From the NCBI RefSeq assembly GCF_030272615.1, contig NC_081411.1, positions 44,157,517 through 44,221,516 on the forward strand: a stretch of 64,000 nt of DNA, written 5' to 3'. The notes under the pieces are model-generated. The model did no database searches. It had not been told where the DNA came from and was given only the letters and a program-made list of their open reading frames with translations. The position numbers and the translations under genes were made by a program. The DNA is from Cryptomeria japonica (taxonomy: Eukaryota; Streptophyta; Pinopsida; Cupressales; Cupressaceae). Of this stretch, positions 46,146 to 58,560 are shown one piece after another; within the stretch, counting starts at the first letter, position 1, and every line of letters starts with the position of its first letter.

Positions 46146-47202
46146 ATTGTAAGATCGTCACCTTCCAATAACCTCAAAAATACAAGTGGAAATCATTTGG
46201 AAGTCGTCACTTCCTTATGATTTACACAGGACCCATAAGGCATTAAATGATTTCATTAGTATAATAATCAATTGAATCAAGTTTTACCTCATAAGTGTTT
46301 CACCTTCAATAGTGAAAATCCCTCCCAATCACTATGATCGAAATTGTCACAAGTTGACTGAACCATCTGCTCCCACTGAAGCTCAAGTTCTTGTATCAAC
46401 CTCTTGTCCTCTTTTGAAATGTCAAACTCCCTCTGCATTTGGTCTCAATCATCAATTCGTTTATAAGCATCAATTTATTTCTCCCTTTAATTCAATTTTA
46501 TTGTGCTTTCATCTTGAAAGTATGTCAGAGAGAGATTACAAATAGCTCATAAACTAAATTATCTCGAACAAAAATACCAATGATAGAAGCATACAAGATT
46601 TTACAAGCCAATATTATAGCATAAATTACAAACTCAATAATTCATGTGCCTTAATAAAACATGGAATACTTATCTTAAGTTTAAAACATTTCCTTTCATA
46701 AGGTGAGCCCATATAAGAAATATCACGCATGAATCATCTCTCATCATAATTCTCTTTGAATGATGTAGAACATTTTCATAATTTTGATCAACACTTTCAT
46801 TATGATCTGCCACACACAATCATTAATAACTTTTGCAATTTACCAAATTTATCCAATCTCTTCAGTGAGATGTTAGAAAATCTAATTACAAACATTTCCT
46901 TCAAGTTATAGCCAGATCCAACGGTTAAAACAAAAGTTATGACATTTTTCCCAAAACTGCTAACCCTAGGTAGGTTTTCAAGTGACCTGCACCAAAGTCG
47001 TCATATCTTGCACAAAACTGAATCAAATTTGATGAGATAAACATATTTGAAAACTAGAAACACAGATCTTTGTATCCATATATTATAGTTCTCATTTTGA
47101 GGCCAACCAAGGGCCCTACAATGGCATATTTCAGACTGAAAATTCTAGAAAAAACTGAATTCTCCAACCCTCTCCAACCTCCAAATTAAACTTCACAGGC
47201 CT
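46146..47202. other. Non-coding internal region of the non-autonomous element
   Basis: No gag or pol motif is seen on either strand. It probably includes the leader and packaging region because it lies next to the primer-binding site. Confidence 0.6.
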
Positions 47203-47216
47203 GAGCTCTGATACCA

Positions 47217-47564
47217 TGTTGATTTTCCTAGGTTTTATTGGATGTATTTTAATGTATATATCTGATTCAATCTAATACTTGCATTCTTGGAATTCTATGT
47301 GTTCTCATATTGAATAACATTATACTATATATATTCCTTTGGAGATGCATGTCCTTGAACGGACATGCCTCTCCTTTAATTATAATAATCTAATCAATAT
47401 TATAATGTTTCATCAATCAATTATGAATTTAGAATAATATAATAGATTAATATTGAATATTAAATTTTATATGATTAATAATAATATAATAATATATTAT
47501 TATTAATCAACATATATTATATGTATTCTAAATGATCATTCGACTGAAGCTACAAACATTAACA
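47217..47564 (-). repeat. 5' LTR of the non-autonomous element, 348 bp
   Basis: Directly follows the initiator-tRNA primer-binding site (47205-47216). Ends TGTTG/TAACA. Confidence 0.95.
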
Positions 47565-47569
47565 GTTTC

Positions 47570-48641
47570 AAATTGTTTAGAATTAATAAACCTCTTACAA
47601 AAAAATTTATTTTTTACAATAAATTTAAGAAACAATTTAAATTTTCTAAAGATTCGTATTCTTAGTACTCTATAGTAAATAACTTAAATTAAATAATTTT
47701 CGAATAACAGAAATAATATTTTAGAAAATTAAAAATATTAAAATAAAATAATTCTAATATAATTTTGAAGTAAAATCAAATACCATTTTTTAAGTAAGTA
47801 AAAATATGAAATAATCATTAAAAAGTTAGAATAATAAAAAATCTTTAAGTAAATCAAAGTAGCTATTCAAATAAAATAGAGTAAATAATAATACAAAATA
47901 TTTTTTTAAATAATTGTAAAAATAAAATGTGTTTATTCAAGTAATCCACGAGGGCTTCATTGGCTAGGCAATATTATATCACATCCATTCATATTGGGGG
48001 GTTTAATATCTCATAAATGAGGGTACAATATATTTTAGCTCTTCAGACAATTTAAATTAAAAATAAAATAATTATTCTTTTGTATTGTTTCTTTCAATTT
48101 TATTTTAGATGTAATGTAAAGTTATTATTAGTTTTTAATCTAAACAATTAGATTGTACATAGATATATTATAATCTCTTTTAATCTAAACGAATAGATTA
48201 CACATATATCAAAATCTCTCTTTTATGAACAAGTGGATTACAACTTGATGAGAAAGCATTCAATTTAAATTAGCAGTCATCCTTCGATTAAACAGCCACC
48301 ATCTACCAAAGTCACCTAAGGATGAACTTGGTCAAATATATGAGTTTGAACCTAGTAGATGGTGTGATTAAGGAACATACCATCATCTTTGCTGATTGTG
48401 CTCAATCAATTGAACTAAAACCAATATATTTTGGATGTAACATGATGTTATTGTCATATATCGAAGACATAACGATCTATTTATTTATTTATTCTGAATC
48501 CTTGTACTTTAAATATAAGCAACTAATTTAGTTTATTAGATAAAATCTGGTAAATAAATTATACTCACGTTGCTTTTAATTTAATCTATTTTTTAATAAA
48601 ATAATTTGGGTGACTATGTTTTCATGGTTTCTCTTGTTCAG
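47570..48641. other. AT-rich DNA up to the NBS exon
   Basis: No gene. It ends in a good acceptor, TTTCTCTTGTTCAG, at 48641. Confidence 0.6.
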
Positions 48642-51600
48642 TGATGAAGGACGGTTATTGAAGAATATAGTAACTTGTATACTGAAAAAATCAAACAAGG
48701 CTTCAATGATTGTTGCTAATCATCCTGTGGGTCTTGATGAAGTAGTAGAAGAATTGAAAAGTGTTCTTGAAGATTCTAAGACTGTACAAATTGTGGGAAT
48801 TGTCGGTATGGGTGGGAGTGGAAAAACCACTCTTGCAAAAGAATTATATAACAGGAAAATAGCCTCCATCTATAGATGCAGTTTTGTTTCTGGTATACGA
48901 GAGGCAGCAGCTAATAAAAATTTGCACTCTAAGCAGAAAAGGCTGATGGAAGACCTTGGTTTCAAAGATTCTAATGATTTATCATTTGATGACATAGAAA
49001 GAGGGAAAGCAATCCTAAAAAGAAAATTGAGCTATCTTCAAGTATTCATTGTTTTGGATGATATAGGTCATCAAGATGAATTAGATGCTTTATTACCAAT
49101 AAAAGATTTTAGATGTGGTAGTTTAATTATTGTCACGAGTCGTGAATCACATGCTCTTCAATTATGGGGAATCTCTTCCATGTATCATATGAAAGGATTA
49201 AATCTTAAACATGCTAGAGAGCTTTTATGCTGGCATGCTTTCTTGCAATCCTCTCCTCCAAATGAATTTCAAGATCTTGTTGAAGAGTTTGTACAATTTT
49301 GCAATGGCTTGCCCTTATCTCTTAAAGTATTTGGAGGACTACTTTATCAAAAGGCCAGAGAATTTTGGAAAGCTCAATTGAGTGAGGCATCAAGAATACT
49401 GCCCCGTGACATTAAGGAGAGTCTTAAAATAAGTTTCAAAGCATTAGAGGAGAAGGAACAAGAAATATTTTTAGATATAGCTTGTTTTTTTGTTGGAGAA
49501 GAAAAAAGTTTGACCATTGCAGTGTTGGATGGGTCAGGAAGGAATGGGATATATAGTTGGGAAGTGCTTCAGAATAAGTGTTTGGTTGAGGTCGACGAGC
49601 TTGATCATATCAAAATGCACGATCAGCTGAGGGATCTCGGAAGAGAAATTGCGGAGGGCAGGTCACCCTTCCGTGTTTGGTCAACACAGCAAATCAGGGA
49701 CATTCAGATAGAAACCACGGTGAGCATAATATATTTTTTTATATGCTCTCTAATACTTAGCTTGGAAGCTTTGTTCGTTAATTGGTATGCTATCCTAATT
49801 GTTTTAAAGGTTTTTACTTTTGCCTTTTTTCCATTTAGGAAAGAGTGGTGATTCGGGGAATTAAAGCGGCAACAGATGATTTCTATGAAGAGTGTTCATA
49901 CCATCAAGGTACACCTTTTGAAGAGTGTATGAAGCTTGTGAGAGGCTTTTTTACACCTTCTATCCTCGTTGTTCAGAAGAATTATTTTACAAAAGAATTA
50001 GCAAGACTATTGCCAGGCCTTGTCTGGCTGCGATGGACCCACACTCCGGAGACAACTCTTACGTCGTGGCTTTTGTTCAAGAATTTAAGAGTTTTAGAGC
50101 TTCCAAATGCTGAAGTCTTAGAAGAATTGTGGAACGACACTGCCGTCGTAAGTAATTTTCTTTGCAAGTTATAATATTTATAGAATCATATATGTTTAGT
50201 TAGGTTTTTCAGAATTTTGCACTATTTGCTCTGATTTAAAATGCAACGTGGCTGCAGCCTCCTTTGGAATTAAGAGAGCTGAATCTTCAACATGCCGAAA
50301 ATTTCCTCGGATTTCCGAGGTCAATAAAACGTCTTAAACATTTGAAAAAGATAACCTTGGATGGTAATTATAGTGTTCCTATGGACAGTCTTCCAGAAGA
50401 GTTTTGTCTACTTGAATCACTGGAGCACCTCAAGCTAAGTAAATGTAGTGAGTTAGAGTCACTGCCTGAGGACTTTGGTAATTTGACAAACCTGCGACAT
50501 CTAGACTTGAGTTATTGCAGAAAGTTGAGGATGTTGCCTGATTCTTTTAAGAAGCTCATAAATCTACAGTATATCAATTTCCGTTTTTGCAGGAACCTCA
50601 CTTTGATCCCAGAGAACGAATACATTCTGGAAAATGTGACAAAGCTGGAGACTGTCGATTTTTCAGAATGTGCAAAAGTGCAGAAGCTACCTCAGCATAT
50701 CACAAATCAATTGTCGCTGAGACAACTGAATGTGAAGGGCACAGGGTTAATGGAATTACCAAGTGACATTGGGGAACTGAGCAAATTGGAGGAGCTGAGC
50801 ATAGAAAGTGAGTTCTTGACAAGCTTGCCGACCTCTATCGGGAATTTGTCCTCCTTGACTAGACTTGAAATTTATCAGTGTAAAAAGTTGGAAATTTTAC
50901 CTGAGTGTATAGGTCATTTGCCCTCTTTAACTAGTCTTGAAATTTCTAATTGCGATGGACTAAAATCTTTTCCCGAATCTATGGGTCATCTGTCCTCTTT
51001 GACTAGTCTTCGAATTTCTAATTACTCTGGAATAAAAACTTTCCCCGAGTCTATAGGTCTTTTGTCCTCTCTGAAGAATCTTGATATTTTTGCATGTTCA
51101 GATTTAGAAACTTTACCGGAATCTATGAACCATTTATCCTCCCTTATAACTCTCAATATATTTTGTTGTAGGAAGTTGAAATCTTTACCTAAAACTTTAG
51201 CTTATTCACCTGAGACTGTGAGAGATCTTAATCAGTCAGAAGAACTGAGCATACAGTCAACTCCAGAGAAGTCTCTTCCAAAAACAAGTGTGCAGTTTGA
51301 CAATCTTCAAAGTTTAGCTATAGAGAGCCGCCCCATTACAGAATTTGCTTCCCCGTCGGGGTCGTCCTCTTCTTTATTGTGTAACCTCAAATTTATCAAG
51401 TTAAGCAAAACTCGTGTGTCAAGGATATCAATCTCTCAACATTGCTGTCCGAGGCTGGAAACTCTAGAGCTTAAAAGTAACGAGCAGCTAGTACAGATCG
51501 AAACCTTGCCAATATCAGTAAAGGCCATAAAATTGAGCGAATGTAAAATGCTGAAAGACATAAGTGTTCTGTCGGGTATGGTAAACCTTGAGACACTGTC

Positions 51601-52351
51601 TATCAAGGACTGCGGGGACAAATTAGATGAAACTGCTGACCAACCCAAGAACATACAAAGCCTGGAAAATTGGAGATCAATGGAGAAGGTGGGAGCACTA
51701 TTTTGCTGTAACATGCCAGCCATAAATCTGGGGGAAATTGAGAGACTGTGGAGACTAGAGCTGTCAGCATCATGCAACATATCAGCAATTGAACCTTGCC
51801 TTCAAACTATAAAGGTAACAATAGTCATTAGATTTATGAAGTTAACTATTATCTGTTGAGTGTGTATTGGTTGTTAGTAAATTGTATAATGTTTGCAGAA
51901 ATGGCCATTCGAAAGTATAATATGCGCCAGAACAGAGCATAGTGTGGAATCGGTTATGAAGTCTTCTATCTTTTCTGATCTGGCTTTTGTTGATTCATGC
52001 GTGGAGACAGTCAATGAAGAGATTCTAATTGGTGAGTTGAGGTTAAAAGGCGCGCAGAGGCGTTGTTCCAATGCGGCCGCAATGGTGTGTTTTGATATAG
52101 ATACCACTTTAGAAACTACTTATCTAGAATTCAGTTACAAAAACTCTAGCAGTTCGTTTAGCGTGGGAGAGGGGAAATGGGTATGTTTAGGGGTTTTCAC
52201 ACAACCTCTCCTTATGACAGAGGAGTACATAATGCACGAACTATCCACGCGTTCCTGCAAGTTAAGGAGGGGAATGTTAGTTATGGACAAGCAAGAGAGA
52301 GTTGTGAAGGCTGTTAAAAATTTGCTGGCTTTCTTGACGGGATCTGAATAG
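48642..52351 (+). CDS. TNL resistance protein: NB-ARC and LRR exons
   Basis: Four exons join in frame: 48642-49719, 49839-50147, 50258-51814 and 51899-52351, with GT/AG borders (GTGAGC, GTAAGT, GTAACA donors). The first holds a full NB-ARC: P-loop GMGGSGKTTLA, kinase-2 FIVLDDI, RNBS-B SLIIVTSRE, GLPL (NGLPLSLKVFGG), RNBS-D FLDIACFF and MHD in IKMHDQLRDLGREIA. The third holds about a dozen LRRs of the LxxLPESIGxLSSLTSLxI type. The last is a post-LRR domain (SSSFSVGEGKWVCLGVFTQP), ending at TAA-type stop 52349-52351. There are no internal stops over about 1,130 residues. Such proteins bind and exchange ADP/ATP and sense pathogen effectors. The TIR domain is missing here but a phase-compatible TIR exon lies at 31304-31938. 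Confidence 0.92.
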
Positions 52352-53216
52352 GCTGAATATGAATGATGAGAGATCAAGAGAGTCCAGAATTGAATCGAAG
52401 TCTCATTGATTGCAAGGGAAGTGTAAAAAACTTTTAGTTTAAATTATAATGAATGACTTGTATATAGATAGAAATTAACTATTTTAATTAAGTCGAAAGA
52501 TTTATTTTACTTTGTAAAAGCTTTATTTTAAATAAATTTAGATTAATTAATTAAATGCATATCATTTCAATATAAAGCAATTAAGATTAATAATTGAAGA
52601 GTTTTGTGGGTTAATCTTAAATTTTTTTTTATTAAAATATAGAAGTAAACATAATTAAAAAGGGTATTTAGTTCTATGATTAAATAATGACATTAATTTG
52701 GGGATAGTTTTAGAATGTTTTGATTTAAAGTGTTTTTTTTATATATATATCTCATATTTTGATCAAAACAATCTATTTGCAATGAAGAAGGTCAATTCTA
52801 TGATTAACTGATCAACTTATGAATCCTTCTTTAATATTTGTGCATAAATAACTTGAGGTGATATAAAATCTTCCTTTTTCGTTGCATTGGAGTTTGTGTT
52901 AATTCTTTAGGTATCTAAATTTAACAATATCTAAGTACCTTTATATGATTATCTTCATGTCACAAGGGGACATGTTCATGTATAGATCAAGCCTTGTATA
53001 CTATAAGTTATTATCAAGGATGGGTTTCAATTGTGCAAATGCAAATGGTCTTAAGATAAGTGTACAAATTTATATACATCTTGAAGTATTGATTGATATG
53101 ATCTTTCTTTGGGATGCATATGAAATTTGAATAATTGTTTGTAGATAGGAGAGGATAGAATGAGTTGTCAAATGAATGCAATTAAATGTTTTTAAATACA
53201 AGGACATTGTAATGAG
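52352..53216. other. 3' flank of the TNL, AT-rich
   Basis: Likely 3' untranslated region followed by intergenic DNA. No second gene seen. Confidence 0.5.
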
Positions 53217-53233
53217 CCATGCAAGCTTATGTT

Positions 53234-53514
53234 TGTTTGTTTTTTATCGGTAATTGGCCGAAGCCTGAATAGCTTTTGACTGGAGCAATGAACCAGTGGG
53301 GACACAGTAGGGGGCCTCATCCCCATTACATATCTTTGAATTATTATTATTATTATTATTATGTTTGATTAGATTGACCCAAGACCTTCTCCATCCTATG
53401 GAAGGCCAAGAGTCACAACTTAGAATTTCACTTCAAATGTCCCTATTGAGAATTGAACTTGGGTCTCCACAGTGAAAACCCAGTGTTTTAACCAGTTAAG
53501 CTCAACCCCTTGGA
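53234..53514 (-). mobile_element. tRNA-derived SINE, 281 bp
   Basis: Flanked by the perfect 17-bp repeat CCATGCAAGCTTATGTT (53217-53233 and 53515-53531). On the minus strand the head reads GAGCTTAACTGGTTAAAACA (A-box-like TTAACTGGTTA) and GACCCAAGTTCAATTCTC (B-box-like GTTCAATTC), as expected for an internal RNA polymerase III promoter. The tail is GATAAAAAACAAACA next to the left repeat. It contains a (TTA)n run at about 53340-53362. It is independent of the TNL gene. Confidence 0.88.
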
Positions 53515-53531
53515 CCATGCAAGCTTATGTT

Positions 53532-55130
53532 AAGTCATCCATATATGGGAGAAGAATGAATGGTAGCTAACTGAGAATTGAATTTGAGTTTTAAAAATTT
53601 AAGTGTAAAATCCATGAGAGGTTAGCTCCTCATTTGCAAAGAATGACTTGAGATATGAAAAAGGCCATATTGAGGTATATGATAGAAGAATTGGGTGAGT
53701 GTATTTCAATGTGTATCTATGGATAAGGTATTTAATATGTGTGTGGATGAGTTTATGTAGATAAGTAAATTCTATAGGGAAAGGGTTTGATTTTACATAT
53801 AAGATTATTTCATTTGTACATATGTAAATGTATTAAGGTACTCCCTCAAAATGAATACAACATTAAATCAGAAATGTAATGGGTTACAAACTACACCATT
53901 ACATTTTCCTCCCACATTGAGATGCATATGAATTATAGAATGATTATGTATTTCAAAATGTGTAGCATCCACAAGCTAGATGACCAATCTTGGGTAGAGA
54001 TAAAAGAACTATATGAGAAATTTCAATAGTTACAAGATGAAAAGGATAAGAGTCATCACTCATTTTATTAACTTTGTGAGGTAGTAGATTAGCAAATATC
54101 ATTGGAATTCTCAAGGAAACCCAAAAGCTCAAGATTCAGATTCAAATACCAACCACACCTATGGATGTATAGAATTTGCTCCTACAAATTCAAGTGTAGA
54201 CTTAACAACTTCATTTAGCCAAAACCCAATGGGATAATAAGTTTTCCACTTAAAAGAGTTTTATGAAGATATTATTCTTGCATAGTATAGTTGGCTTGAG
54301 GACTCTTTGAAAGGGGGATGATGTTGGAAGAAAGCACAATAGTTTAGGTACAATCAAGAAAATCCTACAAGGAGGTTGTAGAGAATAAGATTCAAAATAC
54401 ACAATGTCTATTTCTTTAGAGAAAATATTGAGCATATTTGTAATATGAACCATCAACTTGCAATAGCTTTGAAAGTGTGTTGAGCATGTTACTTCTAAAT
54501 AAAAAAAGGGGACTAAATTCTCATGTATATGAAGGGAAAGGGAAAGAGACTCTCATTGATTAATTTTAGAATTTTTCTAAACCCCACAAGGAATTCATTT
54601 GTTTTGAAACCAACCTATATATTGTGTGCCTTGTTTTTGGTGTTTGGATTGATGAAGAGTTTCCTTCTACAGACATTAAGGCTTCAACTATCTGGTGTTG
54701 TGGTTCTACCCATGACAGTTTTGTTTCCCCAAATGTGGGCAATTTTCAATCAGTTGGTGTGGGGTGGTTTGTTTTTTCCCCAGGGTTGCTCCATATATCT
54801 AAGGAGGTTTGATGGGAGGAAGGCCCTTTTTTGGTTTCTCTCATGGATGAATTGTGATGTAGGGGACTATGGCTCTATTCATTCTTTGGCCCTTGTTATT
54901 TTCACCCCTTCCCTTCCAGAGGCTAGGGTTTTTTCCCTTGTACTTTCTGTTGGTAGTGGTAAGTTGTGGGGTTTCATGGGGGTTCATGAGAAATGTTTTG
55001 GGCCTTCCTCTGACCTCTCTTTCTTAGGTGGAGCTATTTTTAGGCTCCTTTTTTCCTCTTGGTGCTATTTTGTGAAGGGTGACCTATTTTTCCACATCCT
55101 CTTGGCTTTGCGGTCCATTTCTGTTTGGAG
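53532..55130. other. Unassigned DNA
   Basis: Open frames such as 54523-55155 (plus) are long but have no recognisable domain and a skewed T/G-rich composition. They may be the far 3' end of the element carrying the second PMD pseudogene. Confidence 0.35.
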
Positions 55131-56680
55131 CTATTTCTTTGGTGGGGATCTATGAGTCGGTTTCTCTATGTACAACTCTTTTGGGTTCTTGGTATTCTCT
55201 CCTCCTTTCAATAGATGGATTTTGTGTGACCTACCCCTTTCTACTGTAGTGATTTCTTTGCATGTTTCCATTGGCTTAGGATTGTTGGTATCTACAATAG
55301 GATCTCTAGGTGACCCTAGGGCACCTATGTCTATGTCCATGCCATCCAAGCTAGATGGGCTTGAGGACTCACTACTATTGTCATTTCTCTCACCACCCTC
55401 ACAACTACCCTCCTCCCCTCCCTCCTCCACCTCCCCTCTCCTACCTCCTTGTCCTCTGACTCTCCCACCTTTTCTTCATGCTTTCCCTCTAGCCCTTCGT
55501 TGAATCCTTTGTGCCTTCTCCATGATTGCTTCAAGCATTTGACTAACCAACATTTCCCTTGGTCCAAATAATAATCTCTCTAACATATGTCAGGCCCACT
55601 AATATGTATACTTATCAATCACTCCTAGTTCATCCATCCCTCCATCCATGTCGCATACTACCTATGCAAGATCCCTCCACTCCTGCATGACATCTCCATT
55701 CACAACTTGTACTCACTTTGCCACATCCCTTGTTAGGAAAGAAAACATGGAGACCCTCAAGAATGTATCGTTAAATTTTTCAGTATTGCACAACCCTATC
55801 AAGTCTATATCTCTTAATTAATGTATATTTCCCAATGATAAGCATGAGGTCATCATGTACCCATTGTACCTATAGTCCTCATCCCAACCCTCCTCTGCCC
55901 TATAAGTCCTCAACATAATATCATCATCCTCTAGGCTATCCAATACTCTCCTCTATTGAATGATGCCCTTATGATTTCTATTTCTCAATATCCCTCACCA
56001 ACTAAATACAGTAGAATCCTTTACATCTCAATCCATCCTTTGCCCAATGCCCAGGTCACCATGATGTGCTCCTAGGCCTAAATTTGTAGTAGTGTGACGT
56101 GGACTAAGCTCTATCCACCCTGATAACATATGGCATGCATATATTTGTATAAGTGGGCCAACATACATGACCCTTAGGAAAACCTCCTTTGGTGGTCCAC
56201 CATGTAAACTACACACTCCCCTAGGTAAGTGTGAAGTGTCACCCAATCCTGTTGGTAGTAGGATACCTCTCACAAACCAACATAAAAATAGTGCCATCCC
56301 TATATTGACATCATCTAATCCAAGTCTAGATGGCGCTTAAAAACCAGTAAATTGATTTGTCCAAAAATTGTTATGGCATCTCCTCTATTACCCTATTGGT
56401 ATTGAATATCATGTAACCCATAATTAACTATGAAATCCTCCATACTTCCTCTAACATGATAGTCATCTTCCTTGTCAAGAGATGGAAGATGCTCATCTCA
56501 ATTCACCACCTCTTTGCTAACATTATTGGTAACACCCTATGCACTCTAATGTGTGGCATCTATGCAATATACGCCACACCACATGCATCTAGCAAGTCTC
56601 ACTCTGCATCTTGGAACTCATTCGCCAACCACAACATTGTTGATATCCTCTATTAAGTTCGAACGAACCCTAATCTCCCC
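55131..56680 (-). pseudogene. Second PMD protein relic, antisense in an LTR element
   Basis: On the minus strand near 56500, SIFHLLTRKMTIMLEEVWRI corresponds to the FHLPTGE-x-TLEDVWRI block of PMD proteins. The frame 56297-56028 follows (MALFLCWFVRGILLPTGLGD, then LIQIYACHMLSGWIELSPRH). An acidic, glycine/serine-rich tail (GERNDNSSESSSPSSLDGMD) runs to about 55131, like the tail of the first PMD copy (EDRNDSSESSSKDGGDDEDM). There are many stops. A polypurine tract and LTR start follow at 57753-57768 on the opposite strand, the same layout as at 2.8-5.5 kb. Confidence 0.6.
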
Positions 56681-56779
56681 TACATAACACTTCTTATTTC
56701 GTCAATCATCTTTTAGTGAATCCATTTCTTCGAACTATTTTATAATATTTCCCTTTTCCTAGCTCTAGCAAATCTACCC

Positions 56780-57200
56780 ATGCACAAGAAGCATTCACCT
56801 TTCTATGTTTACATTCACCCATTTAGTGAAATCCAAAATCCTCAAGTGCATTTGCCAATTTAGAAAAATCTAAAATCCTCAAGCGCATTCACCCAAGTTT
56901 CATAGCGTATTCACCTTTTCTTGGGTCCATTTTTCTTGTCTTTTTAATGTATTCACTCTTACATGGGTAAATTCCCCCTCCCTTTGCATTTTCATCTTTT
57001 TTGTGTGTACCCACCCATTTTTAATGGATCTTCTCTTCTTTCTTTCCATTCACCACTCTATTTGTGGAGTTGCCTCTGTAGAAGTCAATCCACCTCTTTT
57101 TTAATGTATTCACTTAATTTTTTTATGCATTCACCTTTTTTCTTATAGATTCGCCAAAACTAAGTGTATTCTCTTATGTTTCAACGTATTCACCTTTTCC
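56780..57200. repeat. Degenerate GCATTCACC/GTATTCACC repeats
   Basis: GCATTCACC, GTATTCACC and near variants occur about ten times, and TAGTGAAATCCAAAATCCTCAAG/TAGAAAAATCTAAAATCCTCAAG occurs twice. It lies where the intron repeats of the first PMD copy would be. Confidence 0.55.
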
Positions 57201-57752
57201 CTATTATATTTATGTAGTTGTGATGGATGAATTCATCTAATGTCCCCTTTCACCTAGCAATAAATGCTACCCCATACTATAATATTTTAGTTTTGAATTG
57301 TGTACATGTCCATCTCATTATCCTTGTCATCATGATACCCTCATCAGGTCAACACAATGCTTTACAATTGGTATATTCACCATATTCTCTTATCTCCTTA
57401 CTTGATCCTCTCTTCAAATCACTATTCACTTAGGTTAAAATGAATAGTAATTTACCTCTAAATTACTATTTTTATTTCCCCTAAACCCTATTTCTTTCAT
57501 TATTTTGGTTCCCTTTTTCCTTTTGTTTTTTTTGTCAATCTCTATTTTTATTTTCGAATCCACTTTTCTTGTTTTTTGTATTTTAGAAGATCATCTAGGC
57601 CCCTTTTTTATCATCCACCCCTTTGAGGGTGCATCAACTATCTTTCTCATTTTATATTATCCTCTATCCATTGGGACATCTTTAAACTTAGTTTTTTGTT
57701 GTGTTAGCTATACTTTATTTTTCTTTGAAACGACATTATTCTATTGCTATTT

Positions 57753-58560
57753 CAAAGAGGGGTAAAATGTAGACATTTAAAATTGACCACTATTGTTTAG
57801 TCACCTCGTCCTGATTATTTGTCTATTTTCCATCATTTTTATTAATTAAATAATGTATTATTATTTAGTTAATTCTCCTATTTCTCTATTCTACTTTATC
57901 CATTCTATTAAATTAAAAAAATACTTATTTATTTAACTTAATTCATTTAACCCTCTTCCTATCTTTTTCCTTCCAAATATGAATTTAAATATAAAACTTT
58001 AATTGATCATTTTCTCTCTTGAAATGTCACTTCCCCTAACTCTCCCACTTGCATCCGAAACCTAACATAAATCTCCATCTAATCCCACCTAATATTCCCC
58101 TACTCATTTTCACATACCCTAACCTTGGATTAGGAAGGGTCAACTCCTTGCCACAAATGGGCAGTCACTTTGTCCTCCCCTCCCATCAACCTTCCCCCTT
58201 TTGAAAGGAAGCTCCACATGAGATTTTCTTCCAAAAGGTACCCAAAGTACCTACAAAAAGAATTTTCAATTCGTTGTCTTATCACTTACCTATACCTTAA
58301 GAATGTGGGACATAAGATACCTTTATGACAAGATCTTGTCCCACACTCTCAAGGTACCTCTCATGGTACAGTCTCCCTCACATTTCACCTCATGGTGCTG
58401 CTTGACACCGTCCCATGAGGTGAGATGTCTCATTGCATCTTCACCATAGATCTTCAACTTTCAATCTCCAAACTTCATTCCCCCCTCCCCTTTATAACTG
58501 AAAACGCAACTTTTTTCCATCTCAAGCATCTAAAAAATTGACTGAACGTCATTATGCTAC
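57753..58560 (+). mobile_element. Polypurine tract and LTR-like sequence, second copy
   Basis: TTCAAAGAGGGGTAAAA is followed by TGTAGACATTTAAA at 57768, the same junction as at 5518-5535. About 720 bp on, CCCTCCCCTTTATAACTGAA looks like a TATA-containing promoter core. The end of the LTR cannot be placed. Confidence 0.5.

Larger units (their letters stand above)
44369..47564 (-). mobile_element. Complete non-autonomous LTR retrotransposon (3.2 kb)
   Basis: Two LTRs (44369-44729 and 47217-47564) begin TGTTGATTTTCC and end ACATTAACA. The element is flanked by the perfect 5-bp repeat GTTTC (44364-44368, 47565-47569). A primer-binding site TGGTATCAGAGC (minus strand, 47205-47216) abuts the right LTR, and a purine tract AAGAGGGAGTG abuts the left one, so it reads on the minus strand. 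The internal 2.5 kb holds no gag or pol, but does hold a 41-bp tandem array. It must have been moved by proteins from another element. Confidence 0.95.
31939..48641 (+). other. Candidate giant TNL intron (about 16.7 kb)
   Basis: It begins with donor GTAAGTAG after the TIR exon and ends with TTTCTCTTGTTCAG before the NBS exon. Phases agree: GA from the first exon plus T from the second makes an aspartate codon, giving KDE-D-DEGRLLKN, which reads like other TNLs at this junction. It contains the inverted telomere-like arm, a PPR relic, a solo LTR, a gypsy fragment and a non-autonomous LTR element. The alternative is that the TIR and NBS exons belong to two separate broken genes. Confidence 0.55.

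Noticed and set aside
48322-48531. A small gene upstream of the NBS exon
   Set aside because: No recognisable domain; AT-rich DNA just before a strong splice acceptor, better read as intron.
54523-55155. A 210-residue hydrophobic plus-strand frame as a membrane protein gene
   Set aside because: No family resemblance, T/G-biased composition and position beside a decayed transposon gene; overlapping frames are equally open.
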